A DNA stretch of 64,000 nt from Streptomyces griseoluteus (GTDB lineage: Bacteria; Actinomycetota; Actinomycetes; Streptomycetales; Streptomycetaceae). Below the pieces are notes generated by a model. The model searched no databases. It was not told the origin of the DNA and worked only from the letters and a program-made list of their open reading frames with translations. The stretch covers positions 59,725 through 123,724 of the forward strand of contig JOBE01000016.1 in the NCBI GenBank assembly GCA_000717735.1, read 5' to 3'. Below are positions 43,504 through 53,401 of this stretch, piece after piece (positions within the stretch are counted from its first letter, which is position 1; each line of letters opens with the position of its first letter). A program made the position numbers and the translations under genes.

Positions 43504-45303
43504 CTACCTCCCCGCCGGCCGGACCACCATCGCCGAGCCGCCGCCCCTGCGGACCGTCTCCGCGGCGGCCACCCAGCGACCGTCCGGGAGGCGCTGGACG
43601 CCGGTCGCCGCGCCGATCTCCGCGTTCTGCCGGAAGCCGTGCCCGATCGCTTCGAGCTCGGCCCTGACGGGGCTGTTCCACAGACCCGGTTCGAGCTCGG
43701 TGGTCGCCTGGTTGCGCTGGCTGGCGCGGGGCGCGGCGATGGCGTCGACGAGCGGCAGGCCCCGGTCGACGACCCCGGTGAGGGTCTGCAGGACGGTGGT
43801 GATGATGGTCGCGCCGCCCGGGGACCCGAGGGCGAGGACGGGCCGGTCGTGTCCGTCGAGCACGATCGTCGGGGACATCGAGGAGCGCGGCCGCTTGCCG
43901 GGTCCGGGCAGGTTCGGGTCGTGCACGGCCGGGTTCGCCGGGGCGAAGGAGAAGTCGGTCAGCTCGTTGTTGAGCAGGAAGCCCCGGCCGGGCACGGTGA
44001 TGCCGCTGCCGCCGGTGGACTCGATGGTGAGCGTGTAGGCGACGACGTTGCCCCACTTGTCGGCCACGGTGAGGTGGGTGGTGTTCTCGCCCTCGTACGT
44101 GGTCGGCGCCGGCGTGCCGCCGCTCGCGCACGGCACCGGACTGTTCGGGTCCCCGGGCGCCAGGGGGCTGGTCAGGACGGCGTCGTCGCGGATCAGGCAG
44201 GCGCGGGAGTCGGCGTACCGCTGGGAGAGCAGGCCGCGCGTCGGCACCGGCTCGAAGGCCGGGTCGCCGACCCAGCGGCCCCGGTCGGCGAAGGCGATGC
44301 GGCTGGCCTCGATGTACCGGTGCAGATAACGGGCCGTGGAGGCGGCCGCGAGGTCGGTGCCCTCCAGGATGTTGAGGGCCTCGCCGACGCTCGTGCCGCC
44401 GGAGGAGGAGGGGGCCATGCCGTAGACGTCGAGACCCCGGTACGACACCTTCGTCGGACGGAGCGACTCGGTGCCGTACGCGGCGAGATCGCCCTCCGTC
44501 AGGTCGCCCGGCCGGACCTTCCGGGTGGCGCCCGGGCGGACCGGGGGTGTCCTGACGGTGTTCACGATGTCGCGGGCGAGCGGGCCCCGGTAGAGCGCGC
44601 CGACGCCCTGGCGGCCGAGCGTGTCGTACGTACGGGCCAGGTCGGGGTTCTTGAAGACCGAGCCGACCACGGGCAACTGCCCGCCGGGCAGGAAGAGTTC
44701 GGAGCTGGCCGTGAAGTCGCGGAAGCGCGCTTCGTTGGCCGCGGTCTGCGCGCGGAACGTCGGGTCGACGGTGAAGCCCTCGCGGGCCAGGCGCTCGGCG
44801 GGCTCCAGGAGTGTCCCGAGCCGCTTGCTGCCCCAGGCGTCGAGCGCGGTCTTCCAGGTCGCCGGGGTGCCGGGGGTGCCGACGCCGAGGCCGCTGGTCA
44901 TGCCCTCCTCGAAGGGGATGGGCCTGCCGTCCTCCACGAAGAGGTTCGCGTCGGCGGAGCGCGGCGCGGTCTCGCGCCCGTCGACGGTGTGCACCGTCCG
45001 GCTCTTCGCGTCGTAGTACACGAAGTAGCCGCCGCCTCCGATGCCCGCCGAGTAGGGCTCGGTGACGCCGAGGGCGGCCGCGACGGCGACGGCGGCGTCC
45101 ACCGCGTTGCCGCCCTTGCGGAGGACCTCGACACCGACGGCCGAGGCGTCGGCGTCGACGCTGGCCACGGCGCCGCCGTAGCCGACGGCGACGGGCACCT
45201 TTACCGGTGACGGCGGGGCTCCGGGAGGCGCGGCGGCGCCCATCGAGAGGACCGTCACCGCGACAGCGAGAACGGAGACCTTCCGGGCGGCGGATCGACG
45301 CAT
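43504..45303 (-). CDS. ggt: Secreted gamma-glutamyltransferase
   Basis: 599 residues with an N-terminal signal peptide (about 1-26). The proenzyme is cleaved before the Thr nucleophile in GENTTHLTVAD (about 418) to give two subunits; the substrate-binding GSPGGATIITTVLQ is in the small subunit. It splits glutathione and other gamma-glutamyl compounds outside the cell. The ATG at 45303 has GGAGG six bases upstream; a TTG at 45309 is too close to that site. Confidence 0.93.
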   Translation of the reverse strand: MRRSAARKVSVLAVAVTVLSMGAAAPPGAPPSPVKVPVAVGYGGAVASVDADASAVGVEVLRKGGNAVDAAVAVAAALGVTEPYSAGIGGGGYFVYYDAKSRTVHTVDGRETAPRSADANLFVEDGRPIPFEEGMTSGLGVGTPGTPATWKTALDAWGSKRLGTLLEPAERLAREGFTVDPTFRAQTAANEARFRDFTASSELFLPGGQLPVVGSVFKNPDLARTYDTLGRQGVGALYRGPLARDIVNTVRTPPVRPGATRKVRPGDLTEGDLAAYGTESLRPTKVSYRGLDVYGMAPSSSGGTSVGEALNILEGTDLAAASTARYLHRYIEASRIAFADRGRWVGDPAFEPVPTRGLLSQRYADSRACLIRDDAVLTSPLAPGDPNSPVPCASGGTPAPTTYEGENTTHLTVADKWGNVVAYTLTIESTGGSGITVPGRGFLLNNELTDFSFAPANPAVHDPNLPGPGKRPRSSMSPTIVLDGHDRPVLALGSPGGATIITTVLQTLTGVVDRGLPLVDAIAAPRASQRNQATTELEPGLWNSPVRAELEAIGHGFRQNAEIGAATGVQRLPDGRWVAAAETVRRGGGSAMVVRPAGR

Positions 45304-45408
45304 GCGCAACCTCCAGTCAACGACCGTCCGCGCAGCGTAACTTCCCCCGGCCCGTTCCGTCAGGACCGCCTCGAACGTGGAGCCGATCGGCCGCTAGCAT
45401 GCGCGCCC

Positions 45409-46140
45409 ATGAACGAAGACGTGCGCAACATCGTGCTGGGAGTCCTGGCGACCGGGGTCAGCGCGTCCCTCGGCTGGCTGGCCCGTACGTATCTCTGGCG
45501 GCGCAGGCTCCGCAGGAAGCAGGCGTTCTTCGGGCTTCCTGCGGGCGCGGAGTGCCTGCTCGTGGTGAACCGGGAGGCGGGCGGCGACAACGTCGTGCAC
45601 CGCTTCGACGTCTTCGCGATGCTCGAACTCTCCGCACTCATCAAGGACTGCGGGGCACAGGCCCGGATCCTCGCGCACGACGTGGCCCACCAGGGGTTCG
45701 GGGACCGGACCGAGTTCTGCGTCGGCGGACCGTACTCGAACAGACGGACGGCCGCCCATCTCGCGACCCTGCTCCCCGGTGTGACCATGAACGTGGACGT
45801 GCAGCCCAGCGAGGTCCGGGGATCGATCACGGTCGGCGGCGAGCAGCACCTCATGGAGAAGGGGATCGCCGAGTACGTGATACTCGCCCGGCTCACGGCC
45901 GGGGAGGGAGGCCGGCCCGTCTTCCTCTTCTGCGGGCAGCGTGCCATCACCAACCAGGCGGCGACCCGCTATCTGGCCCGCCACCACGAGTCCCTGGCAC
46001 GCAGCCACCGCTCGGGCACCTTCGTCCTGCTCCTCAAGGTGGTCAACACGCAGGCGTACGGCCCGGATGTGGTGGAGCTGGTGGCCGATGTCACGCGGGC
46101 GGCGCTGACGGCTCCCGCAGCCGCACCGGCAGCGACTTGA
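45409..46140 (+). CDS. Membrane-anchored conserved hypothetical protein
   Basis: 243 residues, function unknown. Residues 7-27 form one hydrophobic span followed by WRRRLRRK, so the protein should be anchored with its bulk in the cytoplasm. The soluble part shows alternating strand-helix character, with AECLLVVNREAGGDN near 45, a distinctive CVGGPYSNRRTAAHL near 104 and VFLFCGQRAITNQAATRYLA near 177. The GGPxSNxRT stretch looks like a ligand or catalytic loop. Its 3' end overlaps the converging P450 gene by 50 bp. It is divergent from ggt. Confidence 0.75.
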   Translation: MNEDVRNIVLGVLATGVSASLGWLARTYLWRRRLRRKQAFFGLPAGAECLLVVNREAGGDNVVHRFDVFAMLELSALIKDCGAQARILAHDVAHQGFGDRTEFCVGGPYSNRRTAAHLATLLPGVTMNVDVQPSEVRGSITVGGEQHLMEKGIAEYVILARLTAGEGGRPVFLFCGQRAITNQAATRYLARHHESLARSHRSGTFVLLLKVVNTQAYGPDVVELVADVTRAALTAPAAAPAAT

Positions 46141-47350
46141 CGCCGTTGATGAAGTTGGAGACGAGCCGGCGGGGCGGTCCGGCGAGTTCCAGGCCGTCAC
46201 AGGCCAGACGCATCTCCTCGTAAAGGACACGGAGTTGGAGCCGGGAGAAGTGGGCGCCCAGGCAGACGTGCGGGCCGTCGCCGAAGGAGACGTGCGGGTT
46301 CGGGGTCCGGCCGAGGTCGAGGCGGCGCGGGTCGGGGAAGACGCGCTCGTCGTGGTTGGCGGAGGCGTGGAAGACGACGACCTTGTCGCCGCGCCGGATC
46401 GGCCGGCCGGCCAGCTCGGTGTCGTGGGCCGCGGTGCGCCGGAAGGACAGGACGGGCGGGTGCACACGCAGGAGTTCGTCCACCGCCGTGCCCATGACTG
46501 CCTGCCCCGCCCACAGCCTCCGCTGCTCGTCCGGGTGTTCGGCGAGGGCGAGGAGTCCGCCGGGGGCGGCGCTGCGGACCGTGTCGTTGCCGGCGACGGT
46601 CAGCAGGAAGAAGAACATCTCCATTTCGGCGTCGGCGAGTTCGGACGTGGCGAGTGAGGTCATGACGTCGTCGGCGGGATGCTCGCGCTTGTACGCGGCG
46701 AGGTCCCGGGCGTAGGCGAACATCTCGGCGAGCATGGCGGGCGAGCGGGGGTTGACCGGCCGCCCCTCGGCGTCGAGGACGGGCGGCTCGTCGGGGTCCT
46801 GATAGGCGATGACCCGCTCCGTCCAGGCATGGAGGAGGCCCCGATCGCTCGCGGGGACGCCGAGCAGGTCGGTCAGGTTGAGCAGCGCGTAGTCGTCGGT
46901 GACGGTCCGGACGAGGTCCGTCTCGCCGCCGTCCGCCACCGCGGCGCCGATCAGGGTCCTGGCCCGCTCCCGCACGGTGGCGCCGAAGCGCTCGATGCGT
47001 CCCGGGGTGAAGGCCCGACTGACGAGACGTCTCAACCGTGCGTGCAGCGGCGGGTCCTGATTGAGCATCATGCGCCGGATGAACGGCAGGTCGGCGGGGT
47101 CGGGGTCGCGGATCTGGGTGGCGCCGAGCCACGAGGAGTACGTCCCCGAGCCCTTGAGCACCCGGACGACGTCGGCGTGCCGGGTGACGGCCCAGAAGCC
47201 GGGTCCGGCGGGCCACCCCAGGATCTCCGGCTCCTCCTGCCGGGCGACGGGGGCCAGGTCGCGCAGCGCGCGGAAGCGGTCGTGCGGGATCCCGGCGGCG
47301 TAGATCCGCGGATCGAAGACGTCGGGCACGTCGCTCGCGTCCCCCACCAT
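46091..47350 (-). CDS. Cytochrome P450
   Basis: 419 residues with the standard signatures: I-helix VAGNDTV near 254, K-helix ELLR (in DELLRVHPP near 290), and heme loop FGDGPHVCLGAHF with the axial Cys near 367. The SNFINGVKSLPVRL C-terminus recalls the actinobacterial CYP124/125/142 group that hydroxylates fatty acids or sterol side chains, but the assignment is loose. No ferredoxin or reductase gene is adjacent, so it must use partners encoded elsewhere. The 3' ends of this gene and the membrane protein overlap by 50 bp. Confidence 0.92.
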   Translation of the reverse strand: MVGDASDVPDVFDPRIYAAGIPHDRFRALRDLAPVARQEEPEILGWPAGPGFWAVTRHADVVRVLKGSGTYSSWLGATQIRDPDPADLPFIRRMMLNQDPPLHARLRRLVSRAFTPGRIERFGATVRERARTLIGAAVADGGETDLVRTVTDDYALLNLTDLLGVPASDRGLLHAWTERVIAYQDPDEPPVLDAEGRPVNPRSPAMLAEMFAYARDLAAYKREHPADDVMTSLATSELADAEMEMFFFLLTVAGNDTVRSAAPGGLLALAEHPDEQRRLWAGQAVMGTAVDELLRVHPPVLSFRRTAAHDTELAGRPIRRGDKVVVFHASANHDERVFPDPRRLDLGRTPNPHVSFGDGPHVCLGAHFSRLQLRVLYEEMRLACDGLELAGPPRRLVSNFINGVKSLPVRLREPSAPPA

Positions 47351-47825
47351 GCCTCCCGCCGACAGCTGTTCAGGGGTGAAGACGTTTCCATCATGACAGG
47401 TCAGGGGCGGCTTTCGTAGGACTGATCACACAGTTCGAGAACGCTGTCCGGCGAACCGAACAGGACCGGGGCGCCCTGCCGCGCCCTGGGCACGGGCCAC
47501 TGGCGACGATGCCGGCCGAGGTGGGCGTCACGCGGAAGGGGCGGAGATCCGCGGGAAGGGATCCGAGCGGCCGAGGTCTCTTCTGACGCTTGCGGACGCC
47601 CTGAGGGACCGCGCCATGTTCCTCGTCGCCGCACAGCGGTACGAGGAGGATCACGCGGACTTCGCGCGGCCGTGGAGCTGCGGGGCGCCGCCACCTCGAA
47701 CGCAATCGTTACTCGCACGTAACATACCGACCGGTTACCACGGGTAAGAACCGGAGGTTACCGTCGGGTCACTTTCACTGCCCCCCATCACCGCCCCCAG
47801 CAGTGCCCCCAGTGAGGAGTGACCC
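47351..47825. other. 475-bp intergenic region with inverted repeats
   Basis: I find no convincing gene here. Two plus-strand frames around 47600-47720 read vaguely protein-like (AMFLVAAQRYEEDHADFA in one, then AVELRGAATSNAIVTRT in another), possibly a frameshifted relic. From 47706 to 47762 there are several GTTAC/GTAAC elements and the near-palindrome ACCG-AC-CGGT (47726-47735), about 90 bp before the secreted hydrolase gene. It looks like a regulator-controlled promoter region. Confidence 0.45.
47726..47735. promoter_or_regulatory. Candidate operator upstream of the secreted hydrolase
   Basis: The palindrome ACCG-AC-CGGT is flanked by GTAAC (47719-47723) and GTTAC (47734-47738), which themselves form an inverted pair. 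A further GGTTACC lies at 47757. Such spacing is common for TetR-type operators. No regulator gene is adjacent. Confidence 0.35.
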
Positions 47826-49391
47826 GTGCGCACATCCCTGGCCCTCGCCGTCTCGGCCGCCCTCGTGGCCGGGACGGCCCTCGGGCTCGCCCCCGTCGCC
47901 CAGGCCGAAGAGACTGGCACCAGCGCCGACACCGGCATCCGCTTCGTCGACATCGCCGGAGAGGGAGGCACCGTTCTCAAGGCGAACGTCGTCACCCCCG
48001 CCGGTGCCGGCGCCGCCACCCGCCATCCCCTGATCGTGCTCCCCACCAGCTGGGCCATGCCCCAGATCGAGTACCTCGCCCAGGCCAAGAAGCTCGCCGA
48101 CTCCGGCTACGTCGTGGTCAGTTACAACTCGCGCGGCTTCTGGCAGTCCGGCGGAGAGATCGAGACCGCGGGCCCCAAGGACATCGCCGACGCCTCGAAG
48201 GTCGTCGACTGGGCTCTCGCGAACACGCCCTCCGACCCCGACCACATCGGCATGGCGGGCGTCTCGTACGGCGCGGGGATCAGCCTCCTCGCCGCCGCCC
48301 ACGACCCCCGGATCAAGGCGGTCGCCGCGCTCAGCGGCTGGGCCGACCTCATCGAGTCCATCTACAGCGGCCGCACCCAGCACCTCCAGGCCGCCGCCCT
48401 GCTCGGCGGCGCCGGATACCTGACGGGCCGACCCGGTCCCGAACTCAAGGAGATCCTGGGCGACTTCCTCTCGTCGAACCTCGACAAGGAGGACGAGATG
48501 ATCGCCTGGGGCCGTACCCGCTCCCCCTCCGCCCACCTGGACCGGATCAACGCCAACGGCACCGCGATCATGCTCGGCAACGCCTGGGGGGACACCATCT
48601 TCCCACCCAACCAGTACGCGAGCTTCTTCGAGAAGCTCACCGGCCCCAAGCGCCTGGAGTTCCGTCCCGGCGACCACGCCACCGCCGAGGCCACCGGCCT
48701 GTTCGGCCTGCCCAACGACACCTGGACCAGCGCCCACCGCTGGTTCGACCGCCACCTCAAGGGCGTCGACAACGGCATCGACCGCGAGCAGCCCGTCCAG
48801 CTCAAGTCCCGTTCCAGCAGCGGCTACGAGGGCTACCCGGACTGGAAGTCCGTCCACGCGAACCAGCGCAAGTTCGACCTCGACGGTACGCAGCGGATCT
48901 GGGCGAACGTCGACTCCGGCGCCAACGGCGGCATCACCCTGCTCACCAACGCCCTGGACCAGTTCCTCCGCATCCCGCCCCTCGTCTCCGTCCCCCTGCT
49001 GCCCCGCGCCTTCGCCGGCGTCTGGCAGTCGGAGCGGTACGACACCGCACAGCGGGTGCGCGGCACGGTGAAGGTGCACACCACCGTCACCCCCGCCGAG
49101 AAGAGCGGCACCCTCGTCGCGTACCTCTACGACGTGGGCCCGCTCGGCGTCGGCAAGCTGATCAGCAACGCCCCGTACACCTTCCACGACCGGACCCCGG
49201 GCACGCCGTTCCCGGTCGACCTGGAGCTGTTCTCCACGGCGTACGACGTGCCGGCCGGGCACCGGCTCGCGCTGGTCGTCGACACCGTCGATCCGCTCTA
49301 CATCGAGCACAACCCGACCGGCGCGCAGCTGACCTTCTCCTCCCCCGCGGCCGACCCGTCGTACGTGTCGGTACCGCTGCGGAAGGAGTGA
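47826..49391 (+). CDS. Secreted alpha/beta hydrolase (CocE/X-Pro peptidase-like)
   Basis: 521 residues with a signal peptide (about 1-26, cleavage after AQA). The N-terminal alpha/beta hydrolase core has the nucleophile elbow GVSYGAG near 148. The C-terminal ~170 residues are strand-rich, as in the CocE/NonD and X-Pro dipeptidyl-peptidase family (jelly-roll domain). It probably cleaves esters or proline peptides outside the cell; the substrate is unknown. GTG start with GAGGAG eight bases upstream. Confidence 0.85.
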   Translation: MRTSLALAVSAALVAGTALGLAPVAQAEETGTSADTGIRFVDIAGEGGTVLKANVVTPAGAGAATRHPLIVLPTSWAMPQIEYLAQAKKLADSGYVVVSYNSRGFWQSGGEIETAGPKDIADASKVVDWALANTPSDPDHIGMAGVSYGAGISLLAAAHDPRIKAVAALSGWADLIESIYSGRTQHLQAAALLGGAGYLTGRPGPELKEILGDFLSSNLDKEDEMIAWGRTRSPSAHLDRINANGTAIMLGNAWGDTIFPPNQYASFFEKLTGPKRLEFRPGDHATAEATGLFGLPNDTWTSAHRWFDRHLKGVDNGIDREQPVQLKSRSSSGYEGYPDWKSVHANQRKFDLDGTQRIWANVDSGANGGITLLTNALDQFLRIPPLVSVPLLPRAFAGVWQSERYDTAQRVRGTVKVHTTVTPAEKSGTLVAYLYDVGPLGVGKLISNAPYTFHDRTPGTPFPVDLELFSTAYDVPAGHRLALVVDTVDPLYIEHNPTGAQLTFSSPAADPSYVSVPLRKE

Positions 49392-49397
49392 TCACCG

Positions 49398-49451
49398 GCT
49401 GCTGCCGGGCGGGTGCGGCTCCTCGCTCGCTACGGCTGTCCCGGCAGCAGC
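49398..49451. terminator. Bidirectional terminator between hydrolase and gluD
   Basis: Twelve-base arms GCTGCTGCCGGG (49398-49409) and CCCGGCAGCAGC (49440-49451) enclose a 30-base loop. The right arm is inside the last codons of gluD. Confidence 0.55.
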
Positions 49452-50287
49452 GTCTGTGGTTCGGCCGGAGCGACCTCCACGGCCTTGGTCTTCGGGCTGC
49501 GGCGCTCCTTGCGGGCCACCCAGGTGGCGAACCAGGAGAGGAGCATGCACATCCCGATGTAGATGGGAGAGATGACGAGCACGACCGGGATGAACGGCAG
49601 GTCGTAGTCGAGGTTCGACGCGATCAGCTTGCCCGCGTGCAGGAACTCCTCGTAGGTGATGAGGAATCCGAGCGAGGTGTCCTTGAGGGCCACGACGAGC
49701 TGGCTGATGATGGCCGGCAGCATCGCGCGGACGGCCTGCGGCGTCAGGACGTAGGTCATGACCTGCGTCTTGCGCATGCCGAGCGCGTACGCGGCCTCGC
49801 CCTGACCGCGTGCGACCGAGTGGATCCCGGTGCGGAACACCTCCGCGAGCACGGAGCCGTTGTAGAGGGTCAGTCCGGCGACGAGCGCGGGCAGCGGCTG
49901 CACCTTGAGCGCCACGAAGATGAAGAAGATCATCACGAGGACGGGCATCGCCCGGAAGAACTCGACGACGAGGGTGGAGACCCAGCGCAGCACCCGGTGC
50001 TCGGAGAGACGCCCGGTGGCGAGGACCGCGCCGAGGGCGAGCGAGAGCACCGAGGCGTACGCGAAGGCCTTGAGCGTGTTGCCGAGGCCTTCGAGCAGCA
50101 GCTCCTGGATGCCCTTGTAGAGGAAGGGCGACCACTTGGTGGAGGTGAACTGAGCGCTGTCGAAGAGGAGATAGAGGAACCAGCCGGCCAGCGCGAGGAG
50201 CACCACGGTGGACGCGAGACCGTACATGCGGTGGCGCCGCCTGGCGTGCGGGCCGGGGATGTCGTAGAGGGCGGTGGACTCGGTCAT
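49430..50287 (-). CDS. gluD: Glutamate ABC permease, GluD type
   Basis: 285-residue polar amino-acid permease of the HisMQ family. The inner-membrane-type EAA loop is around RTGIHSVARGQGEAAYALGM near 158. About six membrane spans, with a longer Pro/Glu-rich C-terminal tail. It forms the channel with GluC, whose gene overlaps its start by 4 bp. Last gene of the gluABCD operon. Confidence 0.92.
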   Translation of the reverse strand: MTESTALYDIPGPHARRRHRMYGLASTVVLLALAGWFLYLLFDSAQFTSTKWSPFLYKGIQELLLEGLGNTLKAFAYASVLSLALGAVLATGRLSEHRVLRWVSTLVVEFFRAMPVLVMIFFIFVALKVQPLPALVAGLTLYNGSVLAEVFRTGIHSVARGQGEAAYALGMRKTQVMTYVLTPQAVRAMLPAIISQLVVALKDTSLGFLITYEEFLHAGKLIASNLDYDLPFIPVVLVISPIYIGMCMLLSWFATWVARKERRSPKTKAVEVAPAEPQTLLPGQP

Positions 50288-50928
50288 CGGGCGACTCCCC
50301 AGCGCTTCTCCATGACATGGAAGAGGGCGCTGATGGTGAGGGTGATGATCAGGTATCCGACGGCGATCCAGACGAAGGTCCAGACGATGTTGTAGCCGAG
50401 TTCGCTCAAGGTCTTGTAGGTGCCGAGGAGTTCGGTGACGCTGAACGCCCCCGCGATGGCCGAGTTCTTGGCGAGGGCGATCAGGGTGGAGCCGATCGGC
50501 GGGATGACCGTGCGGAAGGCCTGCGGCAGGACGACCGTGCCGAGGGTCTGCGTGAAGGTCATGCCGAGGCTGCGGGCGGCCTCGCCCTGCCCGCGCGGCA
50601 CGGTGTTGATGCCGGAGCGAAGCGCCTCGCAGATGAAGGCCGAGGTGTAGCAGCCGAGTGCGAGGACCGCGAACAGCTCGAAGGGCAGCACGAGTCCGAA
50701 CCTGGGCAGGCCGAGCATGACCGCGAAGAAGAGCAGGGTCAGCGGGGTGTTGCGCAGGACGGCGACCCAGACCGTGCCGAAGACCCGGAAGGATCCGACG
50801 GGCGCGACCCGGAACGAGGCCATGAGGAAGCCGAGGACGAGGGCCAGGGCCGATGCGTAGACGGTGAGTTCGACGGTGCCGAGGAATCCCTTGCCGTAGA
50901 GCGAGAAGTTGTCGGTCAGGACGTCCAT
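50284..50928 (-). CDS. gluC: Glutamate ABC permease, GluC type
   Basis: 214-residue HisMQ-family permease with the loop RSGINTVPRGQGEAARSLGM near 118 and five membrane spans. It lies between the binding-protein gene (31 bp upstream) and gluD (overlap). The order gluA-gluB-gluC-gluD is the one known for actinobacterial glutamate importers. Confidence 0.92.
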   Translation of the reverse strand: MDVLTDNFSLYGKGFLGTVELTVYASALALVLGFLMASFRVAPVGSFRVFGTVWVAVLRNTPLTLLFFAVMLGLPRFGLVLPFELFAVLALGCYTSAFICEALRSGINTVPRGQGEAARSLGMTFTQTLGTVVLPQAFRTVIPPIGSTLIALAKNSAIAGAFSVTELLGTYKTLSELGYNIVWTFVWIAVGYLIITLTISALFHVMEKRWGVAR

Positions 50929-50959
50929 GCCAGTGACTCCATGTGGGGGCTCCTCCGGG

Positions 50960-51886
50960 TCAGCTCGCCGGGTAGCGGTCGATGGCGGGCGGCGGCGGGG
51001 CGGGGACCCCGGAGAGGCCGAGGGTGGCGTCGTACGCCTTCTTCCAGTCGCCGTTCTTCTCGTGGGCGGCGATGGCGTCGTCTAGGGCGAAGCGCAGCGC
51101 GTTGTCGCCGCGCGGGACGCCGATGCCGTACGGCTCCTCGGAGAACAGCTTGCCGACGACCTTGAGTTCGTCGGGGACCTTCGCGGCGTAGCCCATGAGG
51201 ATCGTGTCGTCGGTGGTGACGGCGTCGACCTGGTAGGTCAGGAGGTTGTCCACGCAGGCTGAGTACGTGTCGTAGGCGACGAGTTCGGCCTTCGGATAGT
51301 CCTTCTCGATCCGCTGGTACGGGGTGGATCCGGCGGCCGAGCAGACGCGTTTGCCCGCCAGGTCCTGGGGGCCCTTGATGTCGTTCTCGTCGGTGCGGAC
51401 CAGGAGGGACTGGCCGGCCTGGTAGTACGGTCCGGCGAAGCCGACGAGCTTCTTGCGGTTGTCGTTGATGGTGTAGGTGCCGACGTAGTAGTCGATCTGG
51501 CCGTTCTGCAGGGCCGTCTCGCGGTTGGCCGAGGCGATCGTACGGAAGTCGATGCCGGCCGGGTCGAAGCCGAGGGAGGCGGCCATCATCTTCGCGATCT
51601 CGATGTCGAAACCCGAGTAGCGGCCGGTGGCCGGGTCCTTCTCCCCCATGTAGGGCTGGTCCTCCTTGGCGCCGACGACGAGCCGGCCGCGCTTCTTCGC
51701 CCGGTTCCAGGTGGCGGAGCCGGGCAGGGTGAAGCCCGACTGAACCTGATAGACGGGGAGTTGTTCGGGCTGCGGGCCCTTGACGGGCGGGCTGCCCTCC
51801 CTGCCGCAGCCGCCGAGCACCGTCGTGACGGCGAGCAGCAGGGCGAGAGCGAGCGGGGTCCGGTGCGAGCGCTGCATGGTTCCCAC
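50960..51886 (-). CDS. gluB: Glutamate-binding lipoprotein, GluB type
   Basis: 308 residues. Lipobox VLGGC with the lipid-modified Cys near residue 26. The mature protein is a family-3 solute-binding fold: KEDQPYMGEKDPATGRYSGF near 75 and GFDIEIAKMMAASLGFDPAG. It binds glutamate (or a related acidic amino acid) outside the membrane. Gene spacing to gluA is 5 bp. Confidence 0.92.
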   Translation of the reverse strand: MGTMQRSHRTPLALALLLAVTTVLGGCGREGSPPVKGPQPEQLPVYQVQSGFTLPGSATWNRAKKRGRLVVGAKEDQPYMGEKDPATGRYSGFDIEIAKMMAASLGFDPAGIDFRTIASANRETALQNGQIDYYVGTYTINDNRKKLVGFAGPYYQAGQSLLVRTDENDIKGPQDLAGKRVCSAAGSTPYQRIEKDYPKAELVAYDTYSACVDNLLTYQVDAVTTDDTILMGYAAKVPDELKVVGKLFSEEPYGIGVPRGDNALRFALDDAIAAHEKNGDWKKAYDATLGLSGVPAPPPPAIDRYPAS

Positions 51887-51891
51887 CCCGC

Positions 51892-52638
<747 letters not shown>

Positions 52639-52810
52639 ACGCTGCCCTGCCCCATTTCTCAGCGGTGTCGGGTCAGCGCAAACTATCCAGCGGAAAAGGG
52701 ACTTCACGGCCGACACGCATGAAAACAGGAAAAGCCGTATTTACTGCAAAAGAGTGGCACGGGTGTACGACAGATGGCGGTGCGGGCTCCCCGTACCCGG
52801 CGGGTCGCGC

Positions 52811-53251
52811 TCAGTACTCGGCGGCCTCCGCGTACACCTGGGACAGCTCCGGCGATCCCGTCATCGCCCAGTCGAGACCCGCCTCGACGACATGGATCTC
52901 CCGGCCGGAGGCGAGCCGCACGACCGGTCCGCCGCTCGGCAGCACCTGCCACCGGGCGCCCCGCACGTTCCGGACGATCACGGTGCCGAGGTAGAGCCCG
53001 GCGTCGTTCCCGACCCAGGGCAGCTCCTCCGGATCGTCGCGCCAGCGCGGCGGCAGCTGGTCCAGCTCCTGGAGGGAGCGCGGGGTGTCGTCGAGCGACA
53101 CCCCGGCGGCCGCGACCCGGGCGCGCAGCAGCTCGCACTCGGCGAGCAGCTCACCCACTCCCTCCGGGTCGCGGTCGAAGGCCGCGACCAGCGGGGCACC
53201 GGGAGAGGGCTCATGCCGCTTGCGCCAGTGGTCCAGAAACGGGATGTTCAT
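52811..53251 (-). CDS. Conserved hypothetical protein (possibly DUF6278)
   Basis: 146 residues, no known function. It is soluble and acidic, with several Trp: LPPRWRDDPEELPWVGNDAG near 67, then a strand-rich half containing ARWQVLPSGGPVVRLASG. It resembles small Streptomyces proteins I associate with DUF6278, but that label is from memory. It stands alone between the glu operon promoter and xthA. Confidence 0.7.
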   Translation of the reverse strand: MNIPFLDHWRKRHEPSPGAPLVAAFDRDPEGVGELLAECELLRARVAAAGVSLDDTPRSLQELDQLPPRWRDDPEELPWVGNDAGLYLGTVIVRNVRGARWQVLPSGGPVVRLASGREIHVVEAGLDWAMTGSPELSQVYAEAAEY

Positions 53252-53320
53252 CAGAACAGCCTCGCACCGTCACCTCCGGGTCGACCACCCGGCGCGCGGA
53301 GATCATCCCACCGCCGGGCC

Positions 53321-53389
53321 GGGTCGGTGACGTGTCCGTCCCCGGCGTGACCCGGTCGGTGACGTGTTTGTGCGTCCCCGGCATGACCC
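53321..53389. repeat. Direct repeat between xthA and the 146-residue gene
   Basis: Two adjacent copies of a 33-37-base unit share GGTCGGTGACGTGT and CGTCCCCGGC-TGACCC, the second with a four-base insertion. Together with the hairpin potential of each unit they fill most of the 150-bp gap. Confidence 0.7.
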
Positions 53390-53401
53390 GAAGGACAGGC
53401 C

